Positions 45,671 to 55,900 of a stretch of DNA of 64,000 nucleotides are shown here, one piece after another; position 1 is the first letter of the stretch, and the number at the start of each line of letters is the position of its first letter. The stretch comes from a virus. The position numbers and the translations under genes were made by a program. A model generated the notes under the pieces. The model saw only the letters and a program-made list of their open reading frames with translations. It did no database searches and was not told where the DNA came from. The stretch is taken from positions 1 through 64,000 of the IMG/VR virus record IMGVR_UViG_3300049855_000239; one strand, 5' to 3'.

Positions 45671-46810
45671 ATGGATGAAAACGAAATCGACCCATTAGAA
45701 GCTTCTTGGGAAAGTGCCGAACAAGCACCAGTGGCCGAAGAAGCAAAAACAGAAGAAACTCCTGTTGCTCCTTTAGAGGAAGAAAAAGTTGAAGAAAACT
45801 CGTTACCTGACATTGTTCCGTTAGAAGACGAAGAACCTATTGTAGAAACACCGCAAGACGTTGATACGTTTTTGCAAGAAAAATATTCAGACTATGGCAT
45901 CAAATCAGGAAAAGATTTAGATGCCTTTTTTCAAAAGCAGTCGGCTTACGAAAGTCAAATAGCTGAACTAAATGCCAAATTGGAGGACGCTTCAAAAAAG
46001 GCAAACCCATTTGAGAACGATGCACAACGCAAGTTATTTGAGTTTGCAAAGTCTTTCGATGGAACAAATGCTAAGGTATTAGCGGAGTTTGAGCATTTGC
46101 AGTCATTAGACGTTGAAAAAATGTCGGCTAAGGACGCTCTGAAAGAAGCCTACGTACAAGCAAATAAAACATTTGGTCGGGCAAAAGCCGAAGAGATGTT
46201 CGATTTGAACTACGAAGACACTTACGATACGAGCGCACTTGACCCTGATGACGATGCAAAGGAGATTCGCAAACGCAGTTTAAAGCTAGAGTTCGATTCT
46301 GTTGATGCCAAAAGAAAGCTGGCAGATACGATAAAGACTTTTAAGCCAGAAGCGACAAGCGAGAAACAAGCCCCAATTAATACAGTGCTTGAAGCGGAGG
46401 TACAGAGAACACTTAAAAATGCCGATGAGGTGTTGTCCAACTTTAAGACCGTAGACATAGTGCTTGATAAAACAGGTGCTAGAAAGTTTACAGTTGGTCT
46501 TTCAGAAAATCAACAAAACATCGTGAATCAAGAGGTTCGCAACTACTTGTCGAACAGGGCAAATTATGACGAAAAAGGAAATTTGCTTAATGGGGCTACT
46601 CCACAATCGGTTGCACAATTTATCACAAAAGCAGCGTTTAACGACCTGATGATAAGGAAGGCATACGAGAGAGGATTGCACGAGAAAGAAATGGAATACG
46701 TGCAAAAGAACGTACCAAAAGCAGGGAAACCTATTTCGGCGGGAAGTAACGCACATCAAGTGGCTACTTCCGAACAAGAGGCATTTGAGATGTCCCTTGC
46801 ATCAAAATAA
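45671..46810 (+). CDS. Scaffolding-like protein
   Basis: 379 aa. Very acidic N-terminus (MDENEIDPLEASWESAEQAP), long central coiled coil (QSAYESQIAELNAKLEDASK), basic C-terminal part ending EAFEMSLASK. This is the usual profile of a capsid scaffold immediately upstream of the major capsid gene. Confidence 0.7.
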   Translation: MDENEIDPLEASWESAEQAPVAEEAKTEETPVAPLEEEKVEENSLPDIVPLEDEEPIVETPQDVDTFLQEKYSDYGIKSGKDLDAFFQKQSAYESQIAELNAKLEDASKKANPFENDAQRKLFEFAKSFDGTNAKVLAEFEHLQSLDVEKMSAKDALKEAYVQANKTFGRAKAEEMFDLNYEDTYDTSALDPDDDAKEIRKRSLKLEFDSVDAKRKLADTIKTFKPEATSEKQAPINTVLEAEVQRTLKNADEVLSNFKTVDIVLDKTGARKFTVGLSENQQNIVNQEVRNYLSNRANYDEKGNLLNGATPQSVAQFITKAAFNDLMIRKAYERGLHEKEMEYVQKNVPKAGKPISAGSNAHQVATSEQEAFEMSLASK

Positions 46811-46839
46811 ATTAACCACAAAAATCAAAGAAAAAGAAA

Positions 46840-48216
46840 ATGGCATATACACAAGCCTCCGCAATTACGAGACAATCTACCGACATGGTGTCGTTGATGG
46901 ATTATATCGACAAACCTCAATATTGGGGTAAATTTATTCAGACCTTCAAAGACCAATACGATTTGGGCTTGATGAAGCAAATGGAAATGATGGACGAAAT
47001 CGTTGGGGGTGAACAATACTTCTGGGAAGAAAACGATAAGTTTATTACTGTTCCTGTTGCTGCTGGTGCGCCAGTAAACAATACTACCTATGCTACTATT
47101 ACTTATGACGCAGCTAGTCATACAGATAGTGGAAAGAAATCATACGGCCGTGTTGGGGAAACCATTGAACTACCAAACTATTTGTCAGGTTTAATTACTG
47201 CTAAAAACACAAGTGTTGATGGCGCACATACAATTGATGTAAAACCAATTGGCACTGACAGTTCTGGCGCAGCTATTACTGTTGCTGCATTGGTGGCTAA
47301 TATCACCGCAGGTATGCCATTGCCAATTATCACTAACGGTTGGACAGAAGGTGGAGCTGGTTTGGGTTCTACTATAATGTCAAGTGTATCTAAATTCTCG
47401 AATAGAATCCAAAATATCACAGAGACTTATGAGGTTACATTCAACTCTCAAACTAATGAGACTTGGGTTGATTTCCCTTTTAATGCACCTGATGGTACTG
47501 CTAAGAATCGTTATTGGGTAAAACAAGCACACGAAGCGGAAATCAGAATGATGAGGGCAATTATGTTGGCTTCGTTCAATGGTAAAGGTGGCTCTACTAC
47601 TGATGCCTCTGGTAATACAGTTTACTTCACGGAAGGTCTTTATACTACTTCTGAAAAATATGCTACTCTATTGCCTTATGGTTCTACCATCTCTAAAGCA
47701 TACTACGATCAATTAGAGAAAATCACTCGTAATAACTTCTCTGGGAACGAGTATACTCAATTTGTAGGTTTGACAGCAAATCAGAAACTACAAGACTTGA
47801 AGGTTGATTACAAAAAGAATCGTCCTGATGGCGTTAGTCCTGAATTGATTAATACACGTGTAAACAGAATGGAGATTGGCGACAATACCTACGACATTGT
47901 TCCGTTGAAAGTTCTTTCTGACCCTTATTCATTGGGTGTTATTGGTACTAAATACCAATCTACTATCCTTACTTTGCCTTCTGGTGCTTCTACTGTAATG
48001 GTGGATAATAAACCAGTTGAATCTAAGTATTTTATGATGAGGTACAAGCCACGTGTACGTCCATACAAAGGCAAGTCTTACTTTGCAGTAGAGACTCTAG
48101 GTTATAACGGTTCAGTTGCTACTAATGCAAATGACGTTAAGACTTACGCTTGGAAAGCATCTATCGGAGCGCAAACACACTCTGCTAGAAACTTCGTCTT
48201 GTCTTACGCTTCTTAA
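46840..48216 (+). CDS. Major capsid protein
   Basis: 458 aa. It lies between scaffold and a strong terminator. TQASAITRQSTDMVSLMDYI at the N-terminus, IRMMRAIMLASFNGKGGST in the middle and YMMRYKPRVRPYKGKSYFAV-like text near the end fit an HK97-type capsid protein of crAss-like size. Codon use is more GC-balanced than neighbours, as for a highly expressed gene. Confidence 0.8.
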   Translation: MAYTQASAITRQSTDMVSLMDYIDKPQYWGKFIQTFKDQYDLGLMKQMEMMDEIVGGEQYFWEENDKFITVPVAAGAPVNNTTYATITYDAASHTDSGKKSYGRVGETIELPNYLSGLITAKNTSVDGAHTIDVKPIGTDSSGAAITVAALVANITAGMPLPIITNGWTEGGAGLGSTIMSSVSKFSNRIQNITETYEVTFNSQTNETWVDFPFNAPDGTAKNRYWVKQAHEAEIRMMRAIMLASFNGKGGSTTDASGNTVYFTEGLYTTSEKYATLLPYGSTISKAYYDQLEKITRNNFSGNEYTQFVGLTANQKLQDLKVDYKKNRPDGVSPELINTRVNRMEIGDNTYDIVPLKVLSDPYSLGVIGTKYQSTILTLPSGASTVMVDNKPVESKYFMMRYKPRVRPYKGKSYFAVETLGYNGSVATNANDVKTYAWKASIGAQTHSARNFVLSYAS

Positions 48217-48222
48217 TTTGAT

Positions 48223-48256
48223 AAGGGAGGTGAAATATCCTCCCTTTCTTTTTTTT
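48223..48256 (+). terminator. Rho-independent terminator after the capsid gene
   Basis: AAGGGAGG (48223-48230), 8-nt loop, CCTCCCTT (48239-48246), then TCTTTTTTTT. A classic terminator. Confidence 0.92.
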
Positions 48257-48287
48257 GTTATAATACCAAAACATAACCACAATAAGA

Positions 48288-49280
48288 ATGTCAGCAAAAT
48301 CATTATCACCAAAATTGCAAGAGGTTCTTGATAAGAGAATCGCAGATAGAGTTAGATTCCACACCGATTCGGCAACAGGACTAACTACTCCATTTGTATT
48401 CAAACTAGAGGGTGCAGATGCTATTGATAAAACGGTATCGCCACCTAAATTGATGCGTAAGAACGCATATTTACCACCCAAGACAGACATCTACGACCCA
48501 TACGACAAAAAACAACCTGTAAAGATTGTCAGGAACGTAACGGATGTAGATATTCGTTGGGATGACGATAAACAACGTGAAGTAAGCGTTGAAACAGTGC
48601 AATCAGTAGAGTTTATTCAAAGTCACTGCTATGTGCAAGTGAACGAGATAAACAAGCTTGCCTACTTGATGTTTGGCGATGGCAATATGTCAAAACCAAA
48701 ATTCCTTCAACGTCAAGGTGCAAAACCAATGATTAAATGGGAAGAATCTAGTTCTACATTACATTCAGGTCGTGACAGAAACGAGGTAGGCGAAATCATG
48801 TTACTTTCTAAAGCATTGGAAGTAGCTAAAAGAGCCGATTTTGCAAGACAGAAACTTGTATTATCAACTATTTGTAAGGAAGAAAAATTTGCGTCATTCG
48901 ACCCTAATGGGAAAGATTCAACTGCCATCAATAACGACTTCTTTATCTTTGCCAAGAACTATCCAAAGTCATTCCTACATACAAATGTAGAAGACAATGT
49001 AAAAGTAGAAGTATTGGTAACAGAATCGGAATTGAAGGGTATTATCAAGAATGACAAAGGAACTGCTACATGGAAGATTGAAAGTGGTGATGGATTTGTA
49101 AAATTAATGGCTTACAACGCTATTACTGACACAGACCCAGATAAAGCACTTGTGAAATTCTTGCTTGACCCAAAGAACGAAAGGGCGTTGAAAAACCTAG
49201 AGTTCAAAAATAAACCGAAGCACCACCCATACATGCCTGCCGATGAAGTAGAGCCTGTTTTAGAGGAGGTTACTGCTTAA
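48288..49280 (+). CDS. Structural-region protein, unknown function
   Basis: 330 aa. MSAKSLSPKLQEVLDKRIAD, then KTDIYDPYDKKQPVKIVRNV and a C-terminal MPADEVEPVLEEVTA. Position after the capsid gene suggests a head or head-completion protein. No motif. Confidence 0.55.
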   Translation: MSAKSLSPKLQEVLDKRIADRVRFHTDSATGLTTPFVFKLEGADAIDKTVSPPKLMRKNAYLPPKTDIYDPYDKKQPVKIVRNVTDVDIRWDDDKQREVSVETVQSVEFIQSHCYVQVNEINKLAYLMFGDGNMSKPKFLQRQGAKPMIKWEESSSTLHSGRDRNEVGEIMLLSKALEVAKRADFARQKLVLSTICKEEKFASFDPNGKDSTAINNDFFIFAKNYPKSFLHTNVEDNVKVEVLVTESELKGIIKNDKGTATWKIESGDGFVKLMAYNAITDTDPDKALVKFLLDPKNERALKNLEFKNKPKHHPYMPADEVEPVLEEVTA

Positions 49281-49302
49281 AAAGCGATTCAAAATCGTTT
49301 GT

Positions 49303-49310
49303 TACATTTG
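49303..49310 (+). promoter_or_regulatory. -7 promoter box
   Basis: TACATTTG, 17 nt before the 49328 start. A small hairpin (GCGATT / ATCGTT) precedes it. Confidence 0.45.
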
Positions 49311-49327
49311 TGAAAAGAAAAGGATAG

Positions 49328-50536
49328 ATGGCATTAACTATATCGGCTTCCCCACTAGGCTATTTAGGTGGGTCGGTAACTATAACAGCATCAAGCATTC
49401 CAACGTCTCCTAGTAGATGGGGATTGTTCCTTTTTTACAAAGCCGTAACAAGTGCGACACCATATTATAGCAGTCCAGTAGCAGGAAATTATCTAAACCC
49501 TGCTACTGATACTTATTGGGATGTAACACTCCCAATGAATGCCACATATACATTTTATTCATTTGCCATATTAGCATACAACAATACCTATCCTTATGGA
49601 TTGGGTGATTGGGTATTTAATCCCGTTGATGGGTGTATTTATATATCTAACGCAGGGTCTAATAATGGACACGCTTTAGATAATCAAACTTGGTGGAGGA
49701 AGATGGATTCTGACGACTACCAAGATGTCCCATTAAAAGGGGATAATTATAGTTCCATATCTTTCCCAGTAACAACGCTAGAAAGAGCAAGCCTTGTACA
49801 GTCTGTTACCAACAATACAGCATTTCTTGGGTTGAACCTAAAGATGCGAATGTCATGTGATTCTAGTGTACAGACAATTGCATTGAATGACCAAACGGGC
49901 AATTTTGTTTTTGACACTAATCCAAATGGCTATGGTGGAGTAAACGCATATCGTGGCGACTATGCCTATGCTTCATTCCTGACCAATACAAGAGCCGATG
50001 GATCGGTTTATACTTATACGCCAAGAACCTACTCGTATCGTTCGGCATTGAAGTACAATATTGATGTACCTAGAGATGGGTTGTATAGACTAGATTTATT
50101 CATGGCACAATTATATGTGTCAGGAACTAGTTATAATACTAACGATTTAGTATTTGAAGAAACAAGCAATACATTCTATAAGTCACTGATAGACTATAAT
50201 TTAGATGCCGTTTCGGTTAGCACATCATGGATTGCTATTAGTACGCTAAGTGAGTTTCAATCGGTAGATTACTACCAATTGTGTCAATTCTATTTTATAC
50301 AAGACAATAACGGAAGGAAGTTGTTGTATGACTTGGGAGCTGGTATAAAAGATTCTTGTCCTTGCGGATGTACTTCTAAGTGTGGCGATGATTTGTACAA
50401 GAAATATATGTTTGTAATGCAGTGTATTGAAAATGCTTGCTTTGCGAAACAATTAGGGAAATATGAGTTGGCCCAGTGTTTCCTAGAAAAGATACCTAAA
50501 AATTGTGCGCCTTACGTTTCGATATACAAATGCTAA
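49328..50536 (+). CDS. Beta-rich structural protein with Cys cluster
   Basis: 402 aa. An Ig-like N-terminal start (LTISASPLGYLGGSVTITAS), Tyr/Asn/Ser-rich strands throughout, and a C-terminal Cys cluster (DSCPCGCTSKCGDDLYK) followed by a helical tail (CFLEKIPKNCAPYVS). Likely a surface or appendage protein; the Cys-rich element is unusual. Confidence 0.55.
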   Translation: MALTISASPLGYLGGSVTITASSIPTSPSRWGLFLFYKAVTSATPYYSSPVAGNYLNPATDTYWDVTLPMNATYTFYSFAILAYNNTYPYGLGDWVFNPVDGCIYISNAGSNNGHALDNQTWWRKMDSDDYQDVPLKGDNYSSISFPVTTLERASLVQSVTNNTAFLGLNLKMRMSCDSSVQTIALNDQTGNFVFDTNPNGYGGVNAYRGDYAYASFLTNTRADGSVYTYTPRTYSYRSALKYNIDVPRDGLYRLDLFMAQLYVSGTSYNTNDLVFEETSNTFYKSLIDYNLDAVSVSTSWIAISTLSEFQSVDYYQLCQFYFIQDNNGRKLLYDLGAGIKDSCPCGCTSKCGDDLYKKYMFVMQCIENACFAKQLGKYELAQCFLEKIPKNCAPYVSIYKC

Positions 50537-50745
50537 CGAACGCTCAATTACATACTAAAAAAGTAGAATCTACTCAGATTGGGGAGCAATTGCTTTATCA
50601 AGTGAATGGAGGACAAGATATATGTTGTATATTATCGCAATGGGGAAAAGATTGGAGTACTTACAATAAGTATTCTACACCACCAAACGAGACAACATCC
50701 GATAATAGGTTATTTGCAATGGAATTTGACGTAGAATTTGAATAA
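50530..50745 (+). CDS. Small structural-region protein
   Basis: 71 aa from MLTNAQLHTKKVESTQIGEQ (50530), overlapping the previous stop. Ends MEFDVEFE. Unknown; its last base is the first of the next gene's ATG. Confidence 0.55.
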   Translation: MLTNAQLHTKKVESTQIGEQLLYQVNGGQDICCILSQWGKDWSTYNKYSTPPNETTSDNRLFAMEFDVEFE

Positions 50746-51641
50746 TGGATAATATAAAAGTTGCCCAAAAAGCTACTGTTGCATCTAGGATAACAGACAA
50801 AACAGTAGATTATTCTATTGCAAAGCAAGATATAGGAAGTACCTATAATGAAATAATAGACTTGCTTGGAGCAGTGCTTGTTAATGTAGATTTAGTTTAT
50901 CCAATAGGATTCCCAGTATATACCACAAGCCCTTTTGCTGTATACATATCAAAGGTAGATAACGTCTATGGAGATGTAACTAATCAGACGAATTGGTTGA
51001 AAATTGCAGGTTCTGGGTTACCTTATTTGGTTGCTGACGTAGATGTCGTGGTTACACCCGTATCTTATCAATCATCAGACTATTATGTGTCAGAACCTAT
51101 TTCACTAGCTAGTAATGCAGGTAAATTGTTTGATTTAAGGCTAACTGGAGTACCTATATCTAATACATCTCAACTTGGATATGCAATATCAATAAGTACA
51201 ACTGGAGCGATAACAGGAAGTTCTCTGTTTATAAAAACTGATTGTAATGGAGTCGGGATGCACACGCTGTTAGTAGATGGTACATACAGTGAAAGATTGG
51301 AAGCTGGAGCTACCTATTTGTTTTCCAAAACATATGATGGCGAGGATTCTGATGGGTATGTTTTAATAAAACTAGGGAGGAGTGGTTTAAAAATTGGGTC
51401 TACTTATGCTTATAAGGTTTCTACTGGAAAAACTCTTATAAACGGAACAAATACTATAACATTACCACTAGCAGTAGGATTACATGGCGAAGATGTGGAA
51501 ATAATACTTATATCGGCAGGTACTATCACAGTACTGTTAAGTGGCTCTGATACGTTGGTAAATATTGGAGGAGCGTCATTTAATAGGCCTATAATGAGGT
51601 TTATTAGTGATGGAGTAGATAAATGGTATTACGCAGGTTAA
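50745..51641 (+). CDS. Beta-rich virion appendage protein
   Basis: 298 aa, Thr/Ser/Ile/Gly-rich strands (ISISTTGAITGSSLFIKTDC; TGKTLINGTNTITLPLAVGL) and a C-terminal FISDGVDKWYYAG typical of fibre or decoration tips. Unknown family. Confidence 0.55.
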   Translation: MDNIKVAQKATVASRITDKTVDYSIAKQDIGSTYNEIIDLLGAVLVNVDLVYPIGFPVYTTSPFAVYISKVDNVYGDVTNQTNWLKIAGSGLPYLVADVDVVVTPVSYQSSDYYVSEPISLASNAGKLFDLRLTGVPISNTSQLGYAISISTTGAITGSSLFIKTDCNGVGMHTLLVDGTYSERLEAGATYLFSKTYDGEDSDGYVLIKLGRSGLKIGSTYAYKVSTGKTLINGTNTITLPLAVGLHGEDVEIILISAGTITVLLSGSDTLVNIGGASFNRPIMRFISDGVDKWYYAG

Positions 51642-51645
51642 TGAT

Positions 51646-52374
51646 ATGAAAAGATACCCAGTACTCATATTGGCATACAAACGAACAACTGAATTAGAGT
51701 TGACTTTGGAGTCATTAAAACAACTAAATCCTTCTATTGTTTATTTTCATATACACAATGCCCCAGAAGGGGATATTGAAGGCCAAAAACAAGTAGAGGC
51801 TGTAAAAAAAATAATCATATCGTATCAAGGAGCGAAAGAAGTAAGATACCCAAAAGAAGCGTTGGGAGTAAGGGAGAGCATGTACTCTGCTTTAGCTTGG
51901 ATTTCTGAGAAGGAAGATTTTTTTTATGTATGGGAAGATGATATTGTGTTAAAGCCAAATAGCGCAAAGAAGTTAGATAAATACATGTCACAGCTTGAAA
52001 AAGAGGATGGAGTATTAAAATTTGGCGAGTATAGAAATTGGGCTGTATACTGGGGGTGGGCAACAACATCTAAAACGGCAAAAAGGCTTATTGATAAGTC
52101 GGTATGGGAATTGCCTAGTGAAGTTGTTAAGCCTTACTTTCAAGACTCGTTTCATTATAAAGGGACAATGGAATTGTATAGGCGTGGACAGTTTCATGCT
52201 TGGGATGATGAATTTGGATTGGTGACTAAAATATTAGGGGTAAATCAAATTCTTTCAGAAGAGCAACTTACAGACCATATCGGATTTCAGTCTACAAGAA
52301 TAAGTAATGGAATAGATAAAGTGTTTGGAGAAGGGACCCATGTAACTTTTAGAAACGGAAAATTAGTAGACTAA
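51646..52374 (+). CDS. Glycosyltransferase in the structural operon
   Basis: 242 aa. YPVLILAYKRTTELELTLES is the GT-A opening, FYVWEDDIVLKPNSAKKLDK carries the DxD-type metal site, and later WAVYWGWATTSKTAKRLIDK fits GT13/GT2-like enzymes. It would transfer a sugar from a nucleotide-sugar. It is translationally coupled (ATGA) to the collar-fibre gene that follows, so the fibre may be its substrate. Confidence 0.75.
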   Translation: MKRYPVLILAYKRTTELELTLESLKQLNPSIVYFHIHNAPEGDIEGQKQVEAVKKIIISYQGAKEVRYPKEALGVRESMYSALAWISEKEDFFYVWEDDIVLKPNSAKKLDKYMSQLEKEDGVLKFGEYRNWAVYWGWATTSKTAKRLIDKSVWELPSEVVKPYFQDSFHYKGTMELYRRGQFHAWDDEFGLVTKILGVNQILSEEQLTDHIGFQSTRISNGIDKVFGEGTHVTFRNGKLVD

Positions 52375-53690
52375 TGAAAAGGATTTATTTTGATAAAGGC
52401 GGTTGTGATGATGGGTGTAATGCCAACGCCAATTCTTATGAAGAATCGCTAAGGGGCGCACAAGGAGTACAAGGCAAGCAAGGTATTCAGGGGATTGACG
52501 GCAAAAGTTCATTGATTAACGGAAGTGTTACTGACGGCACGACTGATTCGGATGGAACGGCTGATGATGCACTGGACAATACAGCAAAGACGAATCTTAA
52601 CTCAATGGGCTTTAATGTAGAAACAGATTCTACACTTAGACCTACAATAGATACATCTGATACGGTCAATAAAAAAACATGGGTAAGACTATCTAATAAG
52701 GTGCTAAACCTAATTGGGCTGGAAATTAAGCCTAATTTATTGCCAAGCGTAGGCTCGGAAGGTCAAGTGCTGACAGTTGCAAGTGGACTTTGGACACCAC
52801 AAACTCCTGTAAATGAAATTTACAATACCACATCTGTTACTTCATTGGCAATTACAGAGTCAATGGTTGGGAACAATGTTGGGCTATCGGTAGGTACTGG
52901 TTTGGCATATAAGTTTGGGATTCCCGTCAGGGCTACGGACGCAGCTAGTAATAATAATTATATTGAAGGTGTTGTTGCTTCATATTCAGGTTCAACATTA
53001 ACGTTTAATGTGACAAGGGTTGTAGGCAGCGGAACTCCTGCTTCTTGGAGGGTAGCTTTAGGGTCGTTGCTGAATGTGCCTTATATCTCTTCGAGTACAG
53101 CAAATAAGGTATTAATAAATGATGGATTAAATTCTTCATGGGGAGATTCGACAATAATTACGGGGTTCTGTATGCCTTGGTTTTCGCCAACCCTACCATC
53201 TGGAGGATGGCTTTTCTGTAATGGGGCGCCTTATGATATAGCAGTACAAACCTATCTAACTCCATTATATAATTTATTATGCCCATCTGGAACTAATAAA
53301 TTTAATGACGGCCTCCCTGCTGGTCAATTTCGTGTTCCCAATCTTACAGGAAGAGTACCTGTTGGTAGAGATTCTGATAATGCAAATATAAATGAACTAG
53401 GAGAGACATATGGTGCTGTAACCACTATACTGTTGGCAGAAAACCTTCCTGAGGTATGTCCATATCCTACCGTGAACGGAGCAGGAACTAGTGACCTTGC
53501 AGGGATTACTCCACTTACGGGAGTTCCTGGGAACAGTGGAGGGGGTGGAACTGTCTTGATTCCTGGGGCAAATACAGCAGTCCAAAATATAAGTACTAAT
53601 GTCACAATGGGAACAAATACCGCAACTGGCGACGCTCCTTTTAGTAACTTTCAGCCCTCTACTGTTTGTTATTGGATTATAAAATACTAA
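52374..53690 (+). CDS. Tail-collar fibre protein
   Basis: 438 aa. Short collagen-like stretch near residue 25-45 (GAQGVQGKQGIQGIDGKSS), beta-rich shaft, then a phage tail collar (microcystin-dependent-protein type) domain from about residue 265: MPWFSPTLPSGGWLFCNGAP, then FRVPNLTGRVPVGRD and a Gly/Thr-rich tip ending NFQPSTVCYWIIKY. Likely a receptor-binding or short fibre. Confidence 0.85.
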   Translation: MKRIYFDKGGCDDGCNANANSYEESLRGAQGVQGKQGIQGIDGKSSLINGSVTDGTTDSDGTADDALDNTAKTNLNSMGFNVETDSTLRPTIDTSDTVNKKTWVRLSNKVLNLIGLEIKPNLLPSVGSEGQVLTVASGLWTPQTPVNEIYNTTSVTSLAITESMVGNNVGLSVGTGLAYKFGIPVRATDAASNNNYIEGVVASYSGSTLTFNVTRVVGSGTPASWRVALGSLLNVPYISSSTANKVLINDGLNSSWGDSTIITGFCMPWFSPTLPSGGWLFCNGAPYDIAVQTYLTPLYNLLCPSGTNKFNDGLPAGQFRVPNLTGRVPVGRDSDNANINELGETYGAVTTILLAENLPEVCPYPTVNGAGTSDLAGITPLTGVPGNSGGGGTVLIPGANTAVQNISTNVTMGTNTATGDAPFSNFQPSTVCYWIIKY

Positions 53691-53691
53691 A

Positions 53692-54468
53692 ATGAACGCA
53701 GGAGAAGCATATTCTTTCGTACAATATTTGGCAAACAAATCTAGCAGTGGAGGATTCATTAAACCTGAATACTTCACTGACCTAATGCAACGTGCCGAAA
53801 TGGAATTTGTGTTCAAGAATTACAACAATAATAAGCAATACACAAGAAACGAAGCTACTCCTATTTATGGATTTGGAATGTCCCAAAGAATGAGGGATAA
53901 CCTAAGACCGTACAAAAAAACGTATGTATTCACATCTTTGAGTAACGGAAGTGCAGCTTTACCTTCTGACTATTTACATCCGATAGGGTTCTTTGCTGAT
54001 TATTATTCTAGTTCTTCTAGCACATCAAACACGACAGAATCATTGGATTGTGGAATACCTGCGTTCCCAAAAAAGAATGCTACGCTAGTGTATAGTACAA
54101 CGGCTAAATCGGTAGAGGTAAAGTTACTGGAAGATGACGAGTTTGGGTCTAGGGTTGGAAGTGTAACAAGAACACCAACCAATGAATACCCTATTGCGAA
54201 GTTTGTAGGCAATACTGCTTATTTCGCACCTACAACCACGTCAAGACCCACATTGCATTATATCAAAAAGCCTGATGGGGCTATCTTTGGGTACACGCTA
54301 GATGTTAATGGTGACGCTATTTATAGCCCATCTACAAGCAAGGATTGGGAAGCCCCAGTTGATTGTCATAATGAGTTGTGTATAATGATTTGTCAGTATG
54401 TAGGCATTCACGTTTCTTCCGATACCATAACCGAGTTCTCACGCTATAAAGAAAACACTGGGATATGA
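53692..54468 (+). CDS. Head-tail connector / ring protein (candidate)
   Basis: 258 aa. AEMEFVFKNYNNNKQYTRNE, SALPSDYLHPIGFF-like text and the following two genes of similar style (all overlapping by ATGA) match the row of ring/adaptor genes in crAss-like phages. Assigned by order only. Confidence 0.5.
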   Translation: MNAGEAYSFVQYLANKSSSGGFIKPEYFTDLMQRAEMEFVFKNYNNNKQYTRNEATPIYGFGMSQRMRDNLRPYKKTYVFTSLSNGSAALPSDYLHPIGFFADYYSSSSSTSNTTESLDCGIPAFPKKNATLVYSTTAKSVEVKLLEDDEFGSRVGSVTRTPTNEYPIAKFVGNTAYFAPTTTSRPTLHYIKKPDGAIFGYTLDVNGDAIYSPSTSKDWEAPVDCHNELCIMICQYVGIHVSSDTITEFSRYKENTGI

Positions 54469-55109
54469 CAAAGAGAGAACACGCTGAAATAATCTTGAAT
54501 TACCTAGCCGAGTATACCATAGGTATGGATTTGCAATATGAAGAAAGGGATATTTACCCTATTCTTGATAGTGTAACCAATGCCTATGCTAAGAAGAACA
54601 TGTTGGAAAACATGAAACTAGGTGATCCGAATATTTCAGATCAGTATGCTTTGGAGTTCAAGAATTTAGAGATATTCTTTGATAAAGATTATGCTTTTTG
54701 TTACAGTAATCTTCCTGCAAAGCCAATAGCATTACCCAATGGTAGAGGCGTTGATTTTGTGTCAGGAATGCGTAACAGGAACAATCAATACTATGTAGTA
54801 AATAGAAACCAATTGACACTACAGCCAGAACAAGAAATAGAAGGGAATGTATATTGTTGGAAAGAAGGTTCACGTATTTATTATTCAAAACGATTTGACG
54901 AAACCGATGCTCCTAGAGTTTTTATGCGACTTATCGTTTCTAGTGCTTCAAGTGTGGACGCAGATGCCGAATATCCTTTAGATCCTAGTGTGGAGTTTGA
55001 CGTAAGAAAAGAGGTCATTAATTATTTTATGGCAATAAGCGCATCAAGCCAAGACTTGACAAAAGATGCACAAAACGAATCAAAGACACAACCTATTGCT
55101 AGGAGATGA
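54465..55109 (+). CDS. Connector / neck protein (candidate)
   Basis: 214 aa, coupled to both neighbours by ATGA. YEERDIYPILDSVTNAYAKK, then EYPLDPSVEFDVRKEVINYF; likely a neck ring. No motif. Confidence 0.45.
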   Translation: MTKREHAEIILNYLAEYTIGMDLQYEERDIYPILDSVTNAYAKKNMLENMKLGDPNISDQYALEFKNLEIFFDKDYAFCYSNLPAKPIALPNGRGVDFVSGMRNRNNQYYVVNRNQLTLQPEQEIEGNVYCWKEGSRIYYSKRFDETDAPRVFMRLIVSSASSVDADAEYPLDPSVEFDVRKEVINYFMAISASSQDLTKDAQNESKTQPIARR

Positions 55110-55900
55110 CAAACGATAAATACACCATAACGGCAGTAGCGCAAAAGGTAGCCTCTGATTTAGAAGACTTTAGTGGTCACAAGATACTCACGTATATCAA
55201 TTGGGCAAAAGCAGGTTTAAGGGGTTTGCAACAAGAGGTATTACAAGAGGTAAAAACCATTAAGGTTGCTATGAATAGCTATTACGCTATTGATTTGCCT
55301 GATGATTGTGTCGATTGGGTGAAGGTTGGCGTTCAATATGGGGACAAGATATTTGTACTTGGAATAGCCAATGACATAGCACTATTTCAAGACGAAACGG
55401 ATTGTGGCGAAAAGACTGCAAACGTACATTACCCTAGCGTTGATGACTTGACAAATGGAATTAGTTTAGAGGCATATACTCCGTTTTACTTTACTAACTT
55501 TTATGGTTCTTATCCAAGTCAAGGGAATTGGAACGATGGGTTGTATGGGTTATATTCAGGATTACCTAGTAAAGGGTTCTTTAGAGAAAACAAACAGGCA
55601 CGTCAATTACAGTTCAGTAGCAACGTAAAAGCACCATACATTTACTTGGAGTATATTACCGATGGTAGTGTATGCAATGGTTCTACACAAGTAGACCCGA
55701 AAGTATTTGATTACTTGGTGCAATTTGTACACTACGAAAGAATGAAGTTTAGACTGGACGTTCCTGATGGACTAAAACATAGAACACAATCTGACCTGCA
55801 TTACATGTTCTTGGAAATAAAACGTAGAACCGCAGGTATCACGATGAAAGATATTGTGAATGGAGTAAGGGCAGGGTACAGAATGACACCACACATATAA
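55106..55900 (+). CDS. Connector / tail tubular-like protein (candidate)
   Basis: 264 aa. KILTYINWAKAGLRGLQQEV, then YYAIDLPDDCVDWVKVGVQY ('LPxDxxDWxKVG') is a pattern common to podovirus adaptor or tail-tubular proteins of Bacteroidota phages. ATGA-type overlap with neighbours. Confidence 0.55.
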   Translation: MTNDKYTITAVAQKVASDLEDFSGHKILTYINWAKAGLRGLQQEVLQEVKTIKVAMNSYYAIDLPDDCVDWVKVGVQYGDKIFVLGIANDIALFQDETDCGEKTANVHYPSVDDLTNGISLEAYTPFYFTNFYGSYPSQGNWNDGLYGLYSGLPSKGFFRENKQARQLQFSSNVKAPYIYLEYITDGSVCNGSTQVDPKVFDYLVQFVHYERMKFRLDVPDGLKHRTQSDLHYMFLEIKRRTAGITMKDIVNGVRAGYRMTPHI

